Below, one piece after another: positions 18,334 through 27,147 of a stretch of DNA of 64,000 bases. The notes beneath the pieces were generated by a model that saw only the letters and a program-made list of their open reading frames with translations, had not been told where the DNA came from and ran no database searches. This DNA is from Mesorhizobium sp. (GTDB taxonomy: Bacteria > Pseudomonadota > Alphaproteobacteria > Rhizobiales > Rhizobiaceae), in assembly GCF_017306585.1 (NCBI RefSeq), contig NZ_JAFKIC010000112.1, positions 18,016-82,015 of the forward strand, written 5' to 3'. The translations under genes were made by a program, and so were the position numbers. The first letter of the stretch is position 1; each line of letters starts with the position of its first letter.

Positions 18334-20667
18334 ATGAACCGGCAACGGGCAACGAGGTCATACAGCGTTGCGGCAATCCTGATTCTGTCTGTTTTCCTGC
18401 TCGCGCCGGCCGGCCTCGCCCTCGCCGCGCAACCGGCCGGCCATGCCTCGGGCATGGGCGGCTCGGCTGAAGGGCTGTTCGTCGCCGAGATCGTGCTTCT
18501 GCTCCTGGTCGGACGCGGCCTGGGCGAGGTTTTCCAGCGCTACGGCCAGCCGGCCATCATGGGCCAGCTCATCGGCGGCATCCTGCTCGGCCCCTCGCTG
18601 TTCGGCCTGATATGGCCTGAAGCCCAGCACCTGATCTTCTCCACCGACCCGGCGCAGAAGAGCATGATCGACGCCGTCTCGCAGCTCGGCATCCTGCTGC
18701 TTCTGCTGCTGACCGGCATGGAGACGGATCTGCGCCTCGTGCGCCGCGTCGGAGCCGCCTGCTTCTCGATCTCGATCACCGGTGTCGTGGTGCCCTTCGT
18801 CCTCGGCTTCGTGCTGGCGCAGGCCCTGCCCGCTTCGCTGCTGCCCGACCCGAGCCAGCGCATCGTCGCCGGGCTGTTCCTCGGCACGGCGCTGTCGATC
18901 TCCTCGGTCAAGATCGTCGCCATGGTGGTGCGCGAGATGAATTTCATGCGCCGCAACCTCGGCCAGATCATCATCTCGTCGGCCATCATCGAGGATACGA
19001 TCGGCTGGCTGATCATCGCCGTCACCTTCGGCATCGCCACCAATGGCAGCCTGCAGGTGCTGCCGCTCATCCTCACCGTGGCCGAGGTGGCGCTGTTCAT
19101 GGTGTTCTCCTTCACCATCGGCCGCCGCCTCGTCTTCACGCTGATCCGCTGGAGCAATGATTCCTTCCGCAGCGAATATGCCGTCATCACGGTCATCCTG
19201 ATCATCATGGGCGTGATGGCGCTGATCACCAACCTGATCGGCGTCCACACCGTGCTTGGCGCCTTCGTCGCCGGCATACTGGTCGGGGAATCGCCGATCC
19301 TGTCCGACCATATAGAGAGCCAGCTGCGCGGCATCATCACGGCGCTGTTCATGCCCGTGTTCTTCGGCATGGCGGGCCTCTCCGCCGATCTTACCGTGCT
19401 TGCCGACCCGAAGCTGGCGCTGCTGACGCTGGCGCTGGTGGCGATCGCCAGCGTGGGCAAGTTCGGCGGCGCGTTTCTCGGCGGCCGCTTCGCCGGCATG
19501 TCGCTGAAGGAGGCCACCGCCGTCGGCAGCGCCATGAACGCGCGCGGCTCGACCGAGGTCATCGTCGCCTCGATCGGCCTGTCGATGAACATCCTGTCGC
19601 ACAACCTGTTCACGATGATCGTCACCATGGCCGTCATCACCACGCTCGCCATGCCGCCCATGCTGCGCTGGGCGCTCGGTCGCCTGCCGGTCGACAATGC
19701 GGAGAAGCAGCGCGTCGACCGTGAAATTCTCGACGAGCGCGGCTTCGTTTCCAAGCTGGAACGCCTGCTGCTGGTCGTCGACGACAGCCCGGCCGGGAAG
19801 TTCACGGCCTATCTTGCCGGGCTGGTCGGCGGTGGCGGCGGCATGCCCACCACGCTGTTGCATCTCAGGGACGGCAAGCTTGCCGGGCCGGGCGGCGACA
19901 AAGGTCCGGAGCGAACGTCAAGGGAGGTCAGGAAGGGCGCCGCCAGAAGCGCCAGGGCCGTCAGCAAGGCCGAGGACACGCTGGTCGACAAGGTCCATCT
20001 CACCGCCCGCACCGAGCTTGTGGCGAGCGCCGAAACCATCGCCGCAGAGGCGCGCAAGGGTTATGGGCTTCTGCTGACCGGGCTGGAGAACGCACTGACC
20101 GACAAAGGCGCCTTCAGCCCCACCCTGAACGAGATCAGCAGCGGCTTCGATGGCCCGCTGTGCCTGGTGCTGAACGGCGCCAAATCGGCGGGAAAGATGC
20201 CGGTGCTGCGCGCCGGCGCCACCATCCTCATTCCGGTCAACGGCACCGAGGTCGCGCGCCGCGCCGCCGACTTCGCGCTGGCGCTGGCGCGGCCGCACCG
20301 GGCTCGCGTCAAGGTTCTCTATGTCTCGCAAGGCAGGCAAGGGAGCCGGCCTGGCTCGGTCTCGCATCGCCGCGAGGAGGCCGTGTTGAAGGACATAGCC
20401 GATATCGCCGACCGCTACGGCGTTTCCATCGAAACCGCGATCCGAACCCGCGCCACGCCGGACAGGGCGATCGCCAGGGAGGTGACGAAAGGTGCTGCAA
20501 TGGTGGTGATGGGCGTCACCCAGCGGCCGGGCGAAGAGCTGTTCTTCGGCGATACGGCGACAGCCGTGCTGGCGGTCGTCGCCTGCCCGGTCGTGCTGCT
20601 CGCCAGCGAGCGCGTCAGGCGCGCTGGAGCCGACACCGAAGAGACGGCAACAGAGATCGGTGCCTGA
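18334..20667 (+). CDS. CPA2-family cation:proton antiporter with C-terminal UspA-like region
   Basis: The protein has 777 residues. A signal-like hydrophobic N-terminus is followed by about 12 membrane segments at roughly 45-430, with GQLIGGILLGPSLFG, GTALSISSVKIVAMV and GAFVAGILVGESP, features of Kef/NhaP2-type exchangers. The soluble part from about 440 to 777 looks like two universal stress protein domains, the last with VTKGAAMVVMGVTQRPGEELFFGDTA, the UspA nucleotide-binding loop. It probably exchanges Na+ or K+ for H+, with ATP/AMP sensing by the tail. I prefer the ATG at 18334 (GAGGGAA just upstream) to a TTG four codons earlier. Confidence 0.9.
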   Translation: MNRQRATRSYSVAAILILSVFLLAPAGLALAAQPAGHASGMGGSAEGLFVAEIVLLLLVGRGLGEVFQRYGQPAIMGQLIGGILLGPSLFGLIWPEAQHLIFSTDPAQKSMIDAVSQLGILLLLLLTGMETDLRLVRRVGAACFSISITGVVVPFVLGFVLAQALPASLLPDPSQRIVAGLFLGTALSISSVKIVAMVVREMNFMRRNLGQIIISSAIIEDTIGWLIIAVTFGIATNGSLQVLPLILTVAEVALFMVFSFTIGRRLVFTLIRWSNDSFRSEYAVITVILIIMGVMALITNLIGVHTVLGAFVAGILVGESPILSDHIESQLRGIITALFMPVFFGMAGLSADLTVLADPKLALLTLALVAIASVGKFGGAFLGGRFAGMSLKEATAVGSAMNARGSTEVIVASIGLSMNILSHNLFTMIVTMAVITTLAMPPMLRWALGRLPVDNAEKQRVDREILDERGFVSKLERLLLVVDDSPAGKFTAYLAGLVGGGGGMPTTLLHLRDGKLAGPGGDKGPERTSREVRKGAARSARAVSKAEDTLVDKVHLTARTELVASAETIAAEARKGYGLLLTGLENALTDKGAFSPTLNEISSGFDGPLCLVLNGAKSAGKMPVLRAGATILIPVNGTEVARRAADFALALARPHRARVKVLYVSQGRQGSRPGSVSHRREEAVLKDIADIADRYGVSIETAIRTRATPDRAIAREVTKGAAMVVMGVTQRPGEELFFGDTATAVLAVVACPVVLLASERVRRAGADTEETATEIGA

Positions 20668-20680
20668 TCCAACGGGGGCC

Positions 20681-20785
20681 TAGAGCAATTCCAGGAAAAG
20701 TGTGAAACGGTTTTCCGTCCGGAATTGCGTAAAAACAAAGAGTTAGAGCGGTTCGGCGATTCCATCAAACGCTGAACCGCTCTAG
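20681..20785. repeat. Rhizobial intergenic palindromic repeat, possible bidirectional terminator
   Basis: The element has two dyads: GCAATTCC at about 20685 paired with GGAATTGC at 20721, and a perfect 10-bp dyad AGAGCGGTTC (20745-20754) with GAACCGCTCT (20774-20783). From memory, nearly the same sequence recurs between genes throughout Mesorhizobium/Sinorhizobium genomes. It lies between the antiporter gene and a convergent small gene whose stop codon is inside the second dyad. Confidence 0.75.
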
Positions 20786-20925
20786 ATGCCGAAGAACTGC
20801 CGCCCGATCATGTAGCCTAACGCCACCACGACGAGCGGGAAAAGCGCCGGCGCGACCTTGCTCAAAAAGGAGCTCTGCTGTTCTTTCGCCGGCGTATAGC
20901 GTGCATTGCCGAGATTTTTGGTCAT
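20782..20925 (-). CDS. 47-residue single-span membrane microprotein
   Basis: On the minus strand an ATG at 20925, preceded by AAGAGGTAGGA, opens a 47-residue frame that begins MTKNLGNARYTPAKEQQ, has a hydrophobic stretch VAPALFPLVVVALGYMIG at about 24-41 and ends RQFFGI. The strong ribosome binding site, sensible membrane segment and basic/aromatic flanks argue for a real small protein. Its function is unknown. The TAG stop lies in the palindromic repeat, which may also serve as its terminator. Confidence 0.6.
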   Translation of the reverse strand: MTKNLGNARYTPAKEQQSSFLSKVAPALFPLVVVALGYMIGRQFFGI

Positions 20926-21300
20926 TCCTACCTCTTGGCCGACCCCCGGGTCGACCATTTAATTAGTTATCGCTTATTAACAGCATGGCCGAATTAACGG
21001 TTCGCAAAGAAATTCGATCGAATAGGCGACCATCGCGGTACGTTGCGGTTAACCGGCTACCCGGAAAATCACCGCACCCAAGGAACCGAATGACCCGTCC
21101 CGGGGTTGTGGCGGTCGGGATACTATTCTTGTTCACCGAACCTGAGACAATACGGCCAGCTCGCGGGGTGCGAGGTCGTGCGGCCATAGGAAAGCAATAA
21201 GGCCGATCTCCTGACGTCGTGAGAACCGGCAGGCGAAAGCCGATCCAGAACGCGAACCAACGGCTCCTAGTTCAAGAGACGCCATCTTTCACGAGACGCC
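20926..21300. other. Long leader region upstream of the HWE kinase gene
   Basis: This is 375 bp without a supported gene. It is AT-rich near 20955-20985, where the promoter of the divergent microprotein gene probably lies. It contains a candidate EcfG-type promoter listed separately. No riboswitch or strong hairpin was recognised. Confidence 0.4.
21082..21107 (+). promoter_or_regulatory. Candidate EcfG (general stress sigma factor) promoter
   Basis: GGAAC at 21082-21086 is followed after 17 bases by GGTT at 21104-21107, close to the alphaproteobacterial EcfG consensus GGAAC-N16/17-CGTT with one mismatch. It points toward the HWE kinase gene about 190 bp downstream. HWE kinases often feed the general stress response, so the association makes sense, but one mismatch and the distance keep this tentative. 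Confidence 0.35.
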
Positions 21301-23193
21301 ATGCCGGAAACCAGCACCAAGACCTTGACCGATCGCGACCTCGCCTTCCTGTCGGGCGGTGGGGAGCTTGGCTGCCTGATCGCGGCCTTCGACTGGTCCG
21401 CCACGTCGATCGGGCCGATCAGCGGCTGGCCGCAGAGCCTGAAGACGGCGACCTCGCTGATCCTGCGCTCCAGGGTGCCGATCGTCATGCTGTGGGGCGA
21501 GGACGGCGTCATGATCTACAATGACGGTTATTCCGAATTCGCCGGCGGCCGCCATCCGAGATTGCTCGGCTCCAAGGTTCGCGAAGGCTGGCCGGAAGTG
21601 GCCGACTTCAACGACAACATCATGAAAGTCTGTCTGGGCAAGGGCGAAACGCTTGCCTATCGCGAGCAGGTGCTGACGCTCAACCGCACCGGCAAGCCCG
21701 AACAGGTCTGGCTCGATCTCGACTACTCGCCGGTGCTCGACGAAAGCGGTCAACCGGCCGGCGTCATCGCCATCGTCATCGAGACCACCGACAAGGTTGC
21801 CGCCGAGCGCTGGCGCGCCAGCGAACGCGACCGCCAGCGCCAGATGTTCGAACAGGCGCCCGGCTTCATGGCCATGCTGTCGGGGCCGAACCACGTGTTC
21901 GAACTGACCAATGCCGCCTACATGCAGTTGGTCGGGCACCGCGACGTGATCGGCCTGCCCGTACGCCAGGCCCTGCCCGAAATCGAAGGCCAGGGATATT
22001 TCGAACTGCTCGACCGCGTCTTCACATCGGGAGAGGCCTTTATCGGCCACGCGCTGAAGGCCGAATTGCAACGCACGCCGGGCGCCCCGGTCGAGGATCG
22101 CTTCATCGACCTCGCCTACCAGCCGGTGCGCAACCCCGGCGGCGAGGTGATCGGTATCTTTGTCCAGGGCGTCGACGTCACCGACCGTCTGGTCGCCGAA
22201 CAGGCGCTGCGCCAGAGCGAGCGCCGGCTGCAGCTGTCGCAGAATGCCGCCGGCATCGCGGCGCTGGAGCTCGACATCGCAAGCGGCATCGTCGTCGGCT
22301 CCGAGGGGTTCTGGGATCTGTGGGGCCTGTCGCCCCGCGACAGCGTGCACATCAGCGTTCTGGAAGACATCGTCGTGGCGGAAGACAAGGACGTGCGCTC
22401 CAACAGCGAGACGCGCAGGCAGGGCACCGCGGTACCCGCCGTCGAATACCGCATCCGCCGCGCCGACACCGGCGAGCTGCGCTGGCTGTCGCGACATATC
22501 GATTTCGTCTACGACGAGACCGGCAAGCCGGTCCAGATGTTCGGCGTCATGCAGGACGTCACCGACCGCCGCGAGGCGCAGGCGCGGCAGGAACTGCTGA
22601 CCCACGAACTCGAGCACCGCATAAAGAACATATTGGCGATGGTCTCCGCCATCGCCTCGCAGACCTTGCGCAACAGCACCGACATCGCCGCGGCGAGCGC
22701 CACCTTCACCGAACGCCTGCGGGCGCTCGCCAACGCGCACGACATCTTGAACAAGACGCGCTGGACCAGCGCCTCGATCCGCGAAGTGGTCGACAACACC
22801 ATCGCGACCTTTCCGGTCGAGCGCATAAAGGTCTCGGGACCGGCGCTGCCCATCAATCCCAAAATGGCGTTGACCCTGGCGCTTGCCGTCAACGAACTCG
22901 CAACGAACGCGTTGAAGTACGGCGCGCTGTCGACGCCGGATGGCAAGGTGACAATCGACTGGTCGCTGCGGCCTTCGGTCGAGCGGCCCGGCGAGGCGCG
23001 GCTCGTCTGGACCTGGCGCGAACGCGGCGGCCCGCCGGTGACGGCTCCCAGCCGGCGCGGCTTCGGCCGCTTCCTGATCGAGCGCGTGCTGGGCACGGAT
23101 TTCGGCGGGTCTGTCGAGATCGACTACAATCCCGACGGCGTCGAATGCGTGTTGAACGCACCGGCACCCCAGTTGCCGACAGCGTCTTACTGA
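21301..23193 (+). CDS. PAS-domain HWE-family sensor histidine kinase
   Basis: The 630-residue soluble protein has PAS/GAF-like sensor modules over about residues 30-420. The phospho-acceptor box LEHRIKNILAMVSAIASQTL has His439. It is followed by an N box (LAVNELATNALKYGAL) and the WTWRERGGPPV motif that defines the HWE family. No membrane segment is present, so it senses a cytoplasmic cue. The next gene, 16 nt on, is a single-domain response regulator and probable partner. HWE kinases in this order commonly act in light or general stress signalling (family knowledge). Confidence 0.92.
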   Translation: MPETSTKTLTDRDLAFLSGGGELGCLIAAFDWSATSIGPISGWPQSLKTATSLILRSRVPIVMLWGEDGVMIYNDGYSEFAGGRHPRLLGSKVREGWPEVADFNDNIMKVCLGKGETLAYREQVLTLNRTGKPEQVWLDLDYSPVLDESGQPAGVIAIVIETTDKVAAERWRASERDRQRQMFEQAPGFMAMLSGPNHVFELTNAAYMQLVGHRDVIGLPVRQALPEIEGQGYFELLDRVFTSGEAFIGHALKAELQRTPGAPVEDRFIDLAYQPVRNPGGEVIGIFVQGVDVTDRLVAEQALRQSERRLQLSQNAAGIAALELDIASGIVVGSEGFWDLWGLSPRDSVHISVLEDIVVAEDKDVRSNSETRRQGTAVPAVEYRIRRADTGELRWLSRHIDFVYDETGKPVQMFGVMQDVTDRREAQARQELLTHELEHRIKNILAMVSAIASQTLRNSTDIAAASATFTERLRALANAHDILNKTRWTSASIREVVDNTIATFPVERIKVSGPALPINPKMALTLALAVNELATNALKYGALSTPDGKVTIDWSLRPSVERPGEARLVWTWRERGGPPVTAPSRRGFGRFLIERVLGTDFGGSVEIDYNPDGVECVLNAPAPQLPTASY

Positions 23194-23209
23194 CTACATA
23201 GAGCGTGTC

Positions 23210-23578
23210 ATGAGTACTCAGCCTCCCGTCACAGTCCTCGTCGTCGAAGACGAGGCATTTCTGTTGTACGCAATCGCCGATGATCTGCGTGAGGCGGGGT
23301 TCGGCGTGCTGGAGGCCAGCAACGCCGACCAGGCTATCCACCTGCTGGAGACCCACAAGGACATCGCGATCCTGTTCACCGATATCGACATGCCCGGCTC
23401 CATGGACGGGCTGCGCCTGTCGGCGGCCGTGCGCGACCGCTGGCCGCCGGTCAAGATCATCATCACCTCGGGCAAGCAGCAGCCGGCCCGGGATGCGATG
23501 CCGAACGGCGGCGTCTTCCTGCCCAAGCCCTACGCCCCGGCAGCCGTGGCCGCCACCATTCACGGCCTGCTGGGCTGA
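23210..23578 (+). CDS. Single-domain response regulator
   Basis: The protein has 122 residues and consists of a receiver domain only. The acidic pocket is in VVEDEA, the phospho-acceptor is Asp58 in LFTDIDMPG, and the conserved Lys is in FLPKPY. With no output domain it probably acts as a phosphate shuttle or sink, or by protein contact, for the upstream HWE kinase. It ends 16 nt from the convergent permease gene. Confidence 0.92.
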   Translation: MSTQPPVTVLVVEDEAFLLYAIADDLREAGFGVLEASNADQAIHLLETHKDIAILFTDIDMPGSMDGLRLSAAVRDRWPPVKIIITSGKQQPARDAMPNGGVFLPKPYAPAAVAATIHGLLG

Positions 23579-23594
23579 ACTGCGGTCATCTGCG

Positions 23595-24476
23595 TCACTT
23601 GTCGCTGTTCTCGAAGGCGCCGATGCCTTGCGCGATCAGGTTGGTGGCCATGACCAGCGAAATGATCGCGGCCGAATTGAACACCACCACCCACCATTTG
23701 CCGCCGGTGAGAAAACCGTAGCCGTCGGCGATCGCCAGTCCCCAGTCGGCCGAGGGCGGCTGGATGCCAAGGCCGAGGAAGCTCAAGGTCGCGATCGAGA
23801 AGAAGGCGTAGCCGAGCCTTGTGATCAGCTCGATCAGGATCGTCTCGCGCACATTGGGCAGGATCTCCAGGAACATGATCGCCAGCCGTCCCTCGCCCGC
23901 CAGCCTTGCGGCGCTGACATAGTCGCGCTCGCGCTGCTCGCGCGCCGCCGTGCGCACGGTGCGCGCCACCAGCGGCGCGTAGGCGAGCGCGATCACCGCG
24001 ATGACGGTGAGGTTGGACGGGCCGACCGCCACCAGCGCCATCGTCACCAGCACGATGAAGGGCAGCGACATGACGGCGTCGAGTAGCCGCGCGCCGACCG
24101 CGTCGACCACGCCACCAAACGTGCCGAGCACAAGGCCGATGACGCTGCCGGCTGTGACGCCGGCCAGCGTCGCCAGCGGCGCCACCAGCAGGATGTCACG
24201 CGAGCCGACGACGATGCGCGAAAGCACGTCGCGGCCGAGCTGGTCGGTGCCGAACCAGTGCACCGCGTCGGGCGGCGTCATCATGGAGAGGAAGTCCTCC
24301 GCATAGGGGTCGAACGGCACGAATTGCGAGCCGAACACCGCGCAGGCGATCCAGAACAGCAGCACCGCCGAACCGATCACGGTCGATGGCGCGAGGTCAG
24401 GCAGGAAGCCGCGCAACCTGCCGGCCAGGGAGAGCCTGATGTCGCCGCGCATGGGAGATTGCGCCAGATCGGTCAT
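23595..24476 (-). CDS. Peptide/nickel-type ABC transporter permease (DppC-like)
   Basis: The protein has 293 residues and about six membrane segments. The N-terminal FDPYAEDFLSMMTPPDAVHWFGTDQLGRDVLSRIVVGSR is the DppC/OppC signature, and the EAA-type loop is EQRERDYVSAARLAGEGRL. The ATG overlaps the stop of the upstream dppB-like gene (ATGA), showing translational coupling. It pairs with that permease, the binding protein further upstream and the divergent fused ATPase. The substrate is probably a peptide or other medium-size solute linked to the flavin monooxygenase in the operon. Confidence 0.92.
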   Translation of the reverse strand: MTDLAQSPMRGDIRLSLAGRLRGFLPDLAPSTVIGSAVLLFWIACAVFGSQFVPFDPYAEDFLSMMTPPDAVHWFGTDQLGRDVLSRIVVGSRDILLVAPLATLAGVTAGSVIGLVLGTFGGVVDAVGARLLDAVMSLPFIVLVTMALVAVGPSNLTVIAVIALAYAPLVARTVRTAAREQRERDYVSAARLAGEGRLAIMFLEILPNVRETILIELITRLGYAFFSIATLSFLGLGIQPPSADWGLAIADGYGFLTGGKWWVVVFNSAAIISLVMATNLIAQGIGAFENSDK

Positions 24477-25447
24477 GGCGCGCTCCGCCGCCGCTGGCGC
24501 GGGTCGAGCAGCGCTTGCAGGAGGTCGCCGATCGCCGCGGTCGAGACGAAGATGGTGGCCATTACCAGCACGCCGGCCTCCAGCATCGGAAAGTCGCGCG
24601 CCTTGGCCGCACTCAGCACCAGATTGCCGAGGCCCTGTATGCCGAACAGCGCCTCGATGACCACCAGCCCGCCGAGCAGGAAGCCGCTTTGCGTGGCGAT
24701 GACGGCGACCGTCGGCACCAGCGCGTTGCGCAGCACATGCTTGAACAGCACCTGCGCCGGGCTCAGCCCCTTCAGGATCGCGGTGCGCGTATAATCGGCC
24801 GCGCGCGCTTCGATCACCCCGGCCCGCGTCATGCGAGCGACATAGCCGATGAGATTCAGCACCAGCGGCAGCGCCGGCAGGATGAGATAGTAGCTGGTCG
24901 TCCAGAACCCGGCCGCCTGCGGCGCCGCGCCCGTGATCGGAAACCAGGCCAGCCAGAGGCCGAACACCATCAGCAGCAAGAGGCCGGAGACGAAATCCGG
25001 CACGATCGAGAGCGAAACGCCGGTGAGCACGATCAGCCGGTCGAAGAGGCTGCCGGCGCGCAGGCCCGCGACGACGCCGGCGCCGATGCCGATCGGCACC
25101 AGGAACAACAGGACGACGCCAGCAAGGGCGGCGGAATTCCTGATGCTCTCCAGCACGAAAGGCGCCACCGGCGCACGCATCGACAGCGAGTCGCCGAAGT
25201 CGCCCGTGATCGCCTTGCCGAACCAGTGCCAGTACTGCACGAGAACAGGCTGGTCGGTGCCGAGCTTGCGGTTCAATTCGGCCACCGCCTGCGCGTCGGC
25301 GAACGGCCCGAGCATGACGCGGCCGACATCGCCGGGCAGTACCTGCCCGGCGAGAAAGACCAGCGCGCTGACCAGCCACAGCGTAAGCAGCAGCGAGCTC
25401 GCTCGAACCACCAGGGGCCGGACAATCGCTATCCCCGCGATGCTCAC
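24473..25447 (-). CDS. Peptide/nickel-type ABC transporter permease (DppB-like)
   Basis: This 324-residue protein has the usual DppB layout: one N-terminal membrane helix, a periplasmic loop (VLPGDVGRVMLGPFADAQAVAELNRKLGTDQPVLVQYWHW region) and five more helices, with the EAA loop EARAADYTRTAILKGLSP. It starts with GTG at 25447, overlapping the stop of the binding-protein gene by four bases (GTGA), and its own stop overlaps the dppC-like start in the same way. These overlaps show a tightly coupled transport operon. Confidence 0.92.
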   Translation of the reverse strand: MSIAGIAIVRPLVVRASSLLLTLWLVSALVFLAGQVLPGDVGRVMLGPFADAQAVAELNRKLGTDQPVLVQYWHWFGKAITGDFGDSLSMRAPVAPFVLESIRNSAALAGVVLLFLVPIGIGAGVVAGLRAGSLFDRLIVLTGVSLSIVPDFVSGLLLLMVFGLWLAWFPITGAAPQAAGFWTTSYYLILPALPLVLNLIGYVARMTRAGVIEARAADYTRTAILKGLSPAQVLFKHVLRNALVPTVAVIATQSGFLLGGLVVIEALFGIQGLGNLVLSAAKARDFPMLEAGVLVMATIFVSTAAIGDLLQALLDPRQRRRSAP

Positions 25448-27099
25448 ACGAACGACACCTTGTCGAGCAGCAAATGCGAGATCGCGGTGAAGCGCACGCC
25501 TTCGACCTTCGACGAAACGATGCGGCTGTACTGCGAGAAATAGCCGATGATCAGCGGCGTCTCGTCGAGCAGCAGCGTCTGGATCTTGCCGGCCGCCACA
25601 CGCTGTGCCTGCAGGTCTCGCGCCTTGCCGTAGTCGATCAGCAGCGCGTCATAGTCCGGATTGTTGAAATGCGCCGCGTTCCAGGCGCCCGAACTCTTCA
25701 GCGTCGCGTTGAGGAAGATGTCGGGCGTGCCCCGATGGCCGAAATCGGTGATGCCGAGGTTGGAATCGAGCCATGGCGAGGAGCCGAAGGTCGCCGAGCC
25801 GTAATAGGCATCCTGCGGCAATACGTTGAGCTTGATGTCGATGCCAGCCTTCTTGGCGAAGTTCTGGATCAGCACGGCATAATCGGGAATGTCGTAGGCC
25901 CGCTCGGTGGTCAGCGTCACCTGGAAACCGTTCGGCACGCCGGCCTCGCCGAGCAGCCGCTTGGCCTCCTCGATATCCTGTTTGCGCTGCGGCACCGACG
26001 GGTCGGCCGACGGAAAGATCGGCGCGAACGGCGTATCGTTGCCGACGATGGCGCGGCCCTTGAGCAGGCCTTTCACCACCGCCTCGCGGTCGATGGTCAG
26101 CGCCAGCGCGCGGCGGATGCGCTTGTCGGTGAACGGCGCCTGGTCGGTTCTCAGATGCACCTGGTCGTGCGAGCTCGCCTGCACGCTGAGCAGCTTGAAG
26201 TTGGGATTGCCCTCGATCGCCAGTTCCAGGCGCGTGGTGCTGGGGATGACGTCGAGCTGGCCCGCCTGCAGCGCCAGCACCTGCGCCTGCTCGTCGTCGA
26301 AGAACTTGATCTCGACGCGGTCGGGCAGCGCCTTGTCGCCCCAGTACTCCTCATTGCGCACGAAGCTCGCGCCCTGCTTGGGACGGAAGGATTCGAACTT
26401 GAACGGGCCGGTGCCGATGAAATTCTTTTCGAAATCGCCGGCATAGTCGGCCGGCAGGATGACGGCGTTGAACACGTCGGACGAGACATAGAACGGGAAA
26501 TTGCTGTTGGGCTGGTCGAGGTCGAAGGCGACCGTCTCGTCGTCAACCAGCTTGGCGCCGCCCTTCGATAGGATGCCCTTGTAGGCCGACAGCGCGCCGG
26601 AGCCGGTGCTCGGATCGACAAGCCGCTCGAAGGTCGCGACCACATCCTTGGCGGTGACCGCGCGGCCGTCGTGGAATTTCACGCCGGGCCTCAGCTTGAA
26701 GGTCCAGCGGCTGGCCGTCTCGTCAGCCTCCCACGATAAGGCAAGCTTCGGCTGCAGCCCATCCTTGGGATCGTCGAGGATGAGATATTCGCCGACCTGG
26801 CTGATCACGCCGATGCTGGCCGGATCGGTGACCGTCACCGGGTCGATCGCCTTGGTCGGCTGGCCGAGGCCGACGCGCACCGTGCCGCCGCCGGCACCGG
26901 CGGCGCGAGCAGTCCCCGGCGTGAACAGCCCTTGCGAGGCGGCAAAGCCGGTGAGGCCGAGGAGCGCGGCGTATTTCAGGAGATCGCGGCGCTTGAGGAA
27001 GCCCTGCGCATATTCATCGACGGCGACATTCCAGATGTCGCGGGACGGATTGCGGGGGGACTGGCCGCGCACGAGATCGATGTCGGAACGTTTCGTCAT
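25444..27099 (-). CDS. ABC transporter solute-binding protein, family 5, with Tat signal
   Basis: The 551-residue protein is of the SBP_bac_5 family (DppA/OppA). The N-terminal KRRDLLKYAALLGLTGFAA is a twin-arginine signal placed unusually far in, after about 35 residues. The conserved WTFKLRPGVKFHDG motif follows. Export in folded form by Tat is common for rhizobial members of this family. It would capture the substrate for the DppB/DppC pair. Downstream coupling to the permeases is through a GTGA overlap. Confidence 0.92.
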   Translation of the reverse strand: MTKRSDIDLVRGQSPRNPSRDIWNVAVDEYAQGFLKRRDLLKYAALLGLTGFAASQGLFTPGTARAAGAGGGTVRVGLGQPTKAIDPVTVTDPASIGVISQVGEYLILDDPKDGLQPKLALSWEADETASRWTFKLRPGVKFHDGRAVTAKDVVATFERLVDPSTGSGALSAYKGILSKGGAKLVDDETVAFDLDQPNSNFPFYVSSDVFNAVILPADYAGDFEKNFIGTGPFKFESFRPKQGASFVRNEEYWGDKALPDRVEIKFFDDEQAQVLALQAGQLDVIPSTTRLELAIEGNPNFKLLSVQASSHDQVHLRTDQAPFTDKRIRRALALTIDREAVVKGLLKGRAIVGNDTPFAPIFPSADPSVPQRKQDIEEAKRLLGEAGVPNGFQVTLTTERAYDIPDYAVLIQNFAKKAGIDIKLNVLPQDAYYGSATFGSSPWLDSNLGITDFGHRGTPDIFLNATLKSSGAWNAAHFNNPDYDALLIDYGKARDLQAQRVAAGKIQTLLLDETPLIIGYFSQYSRIVSSKVEGVRFTAISHLLLDKVSFV

Positions 27100-27147
27100 T
27101 GTCTGTCTCTCATGAAATGGGATTGGTGGAATGTGAGCGGGCCGCCG

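Noticed and set aside
18358-19863. 501-residue minus-strand frame opposite the antiporter
   Set aside because: Asp/Glu/Gln/His-rich shadow of a membrane protein gene with no homology features.
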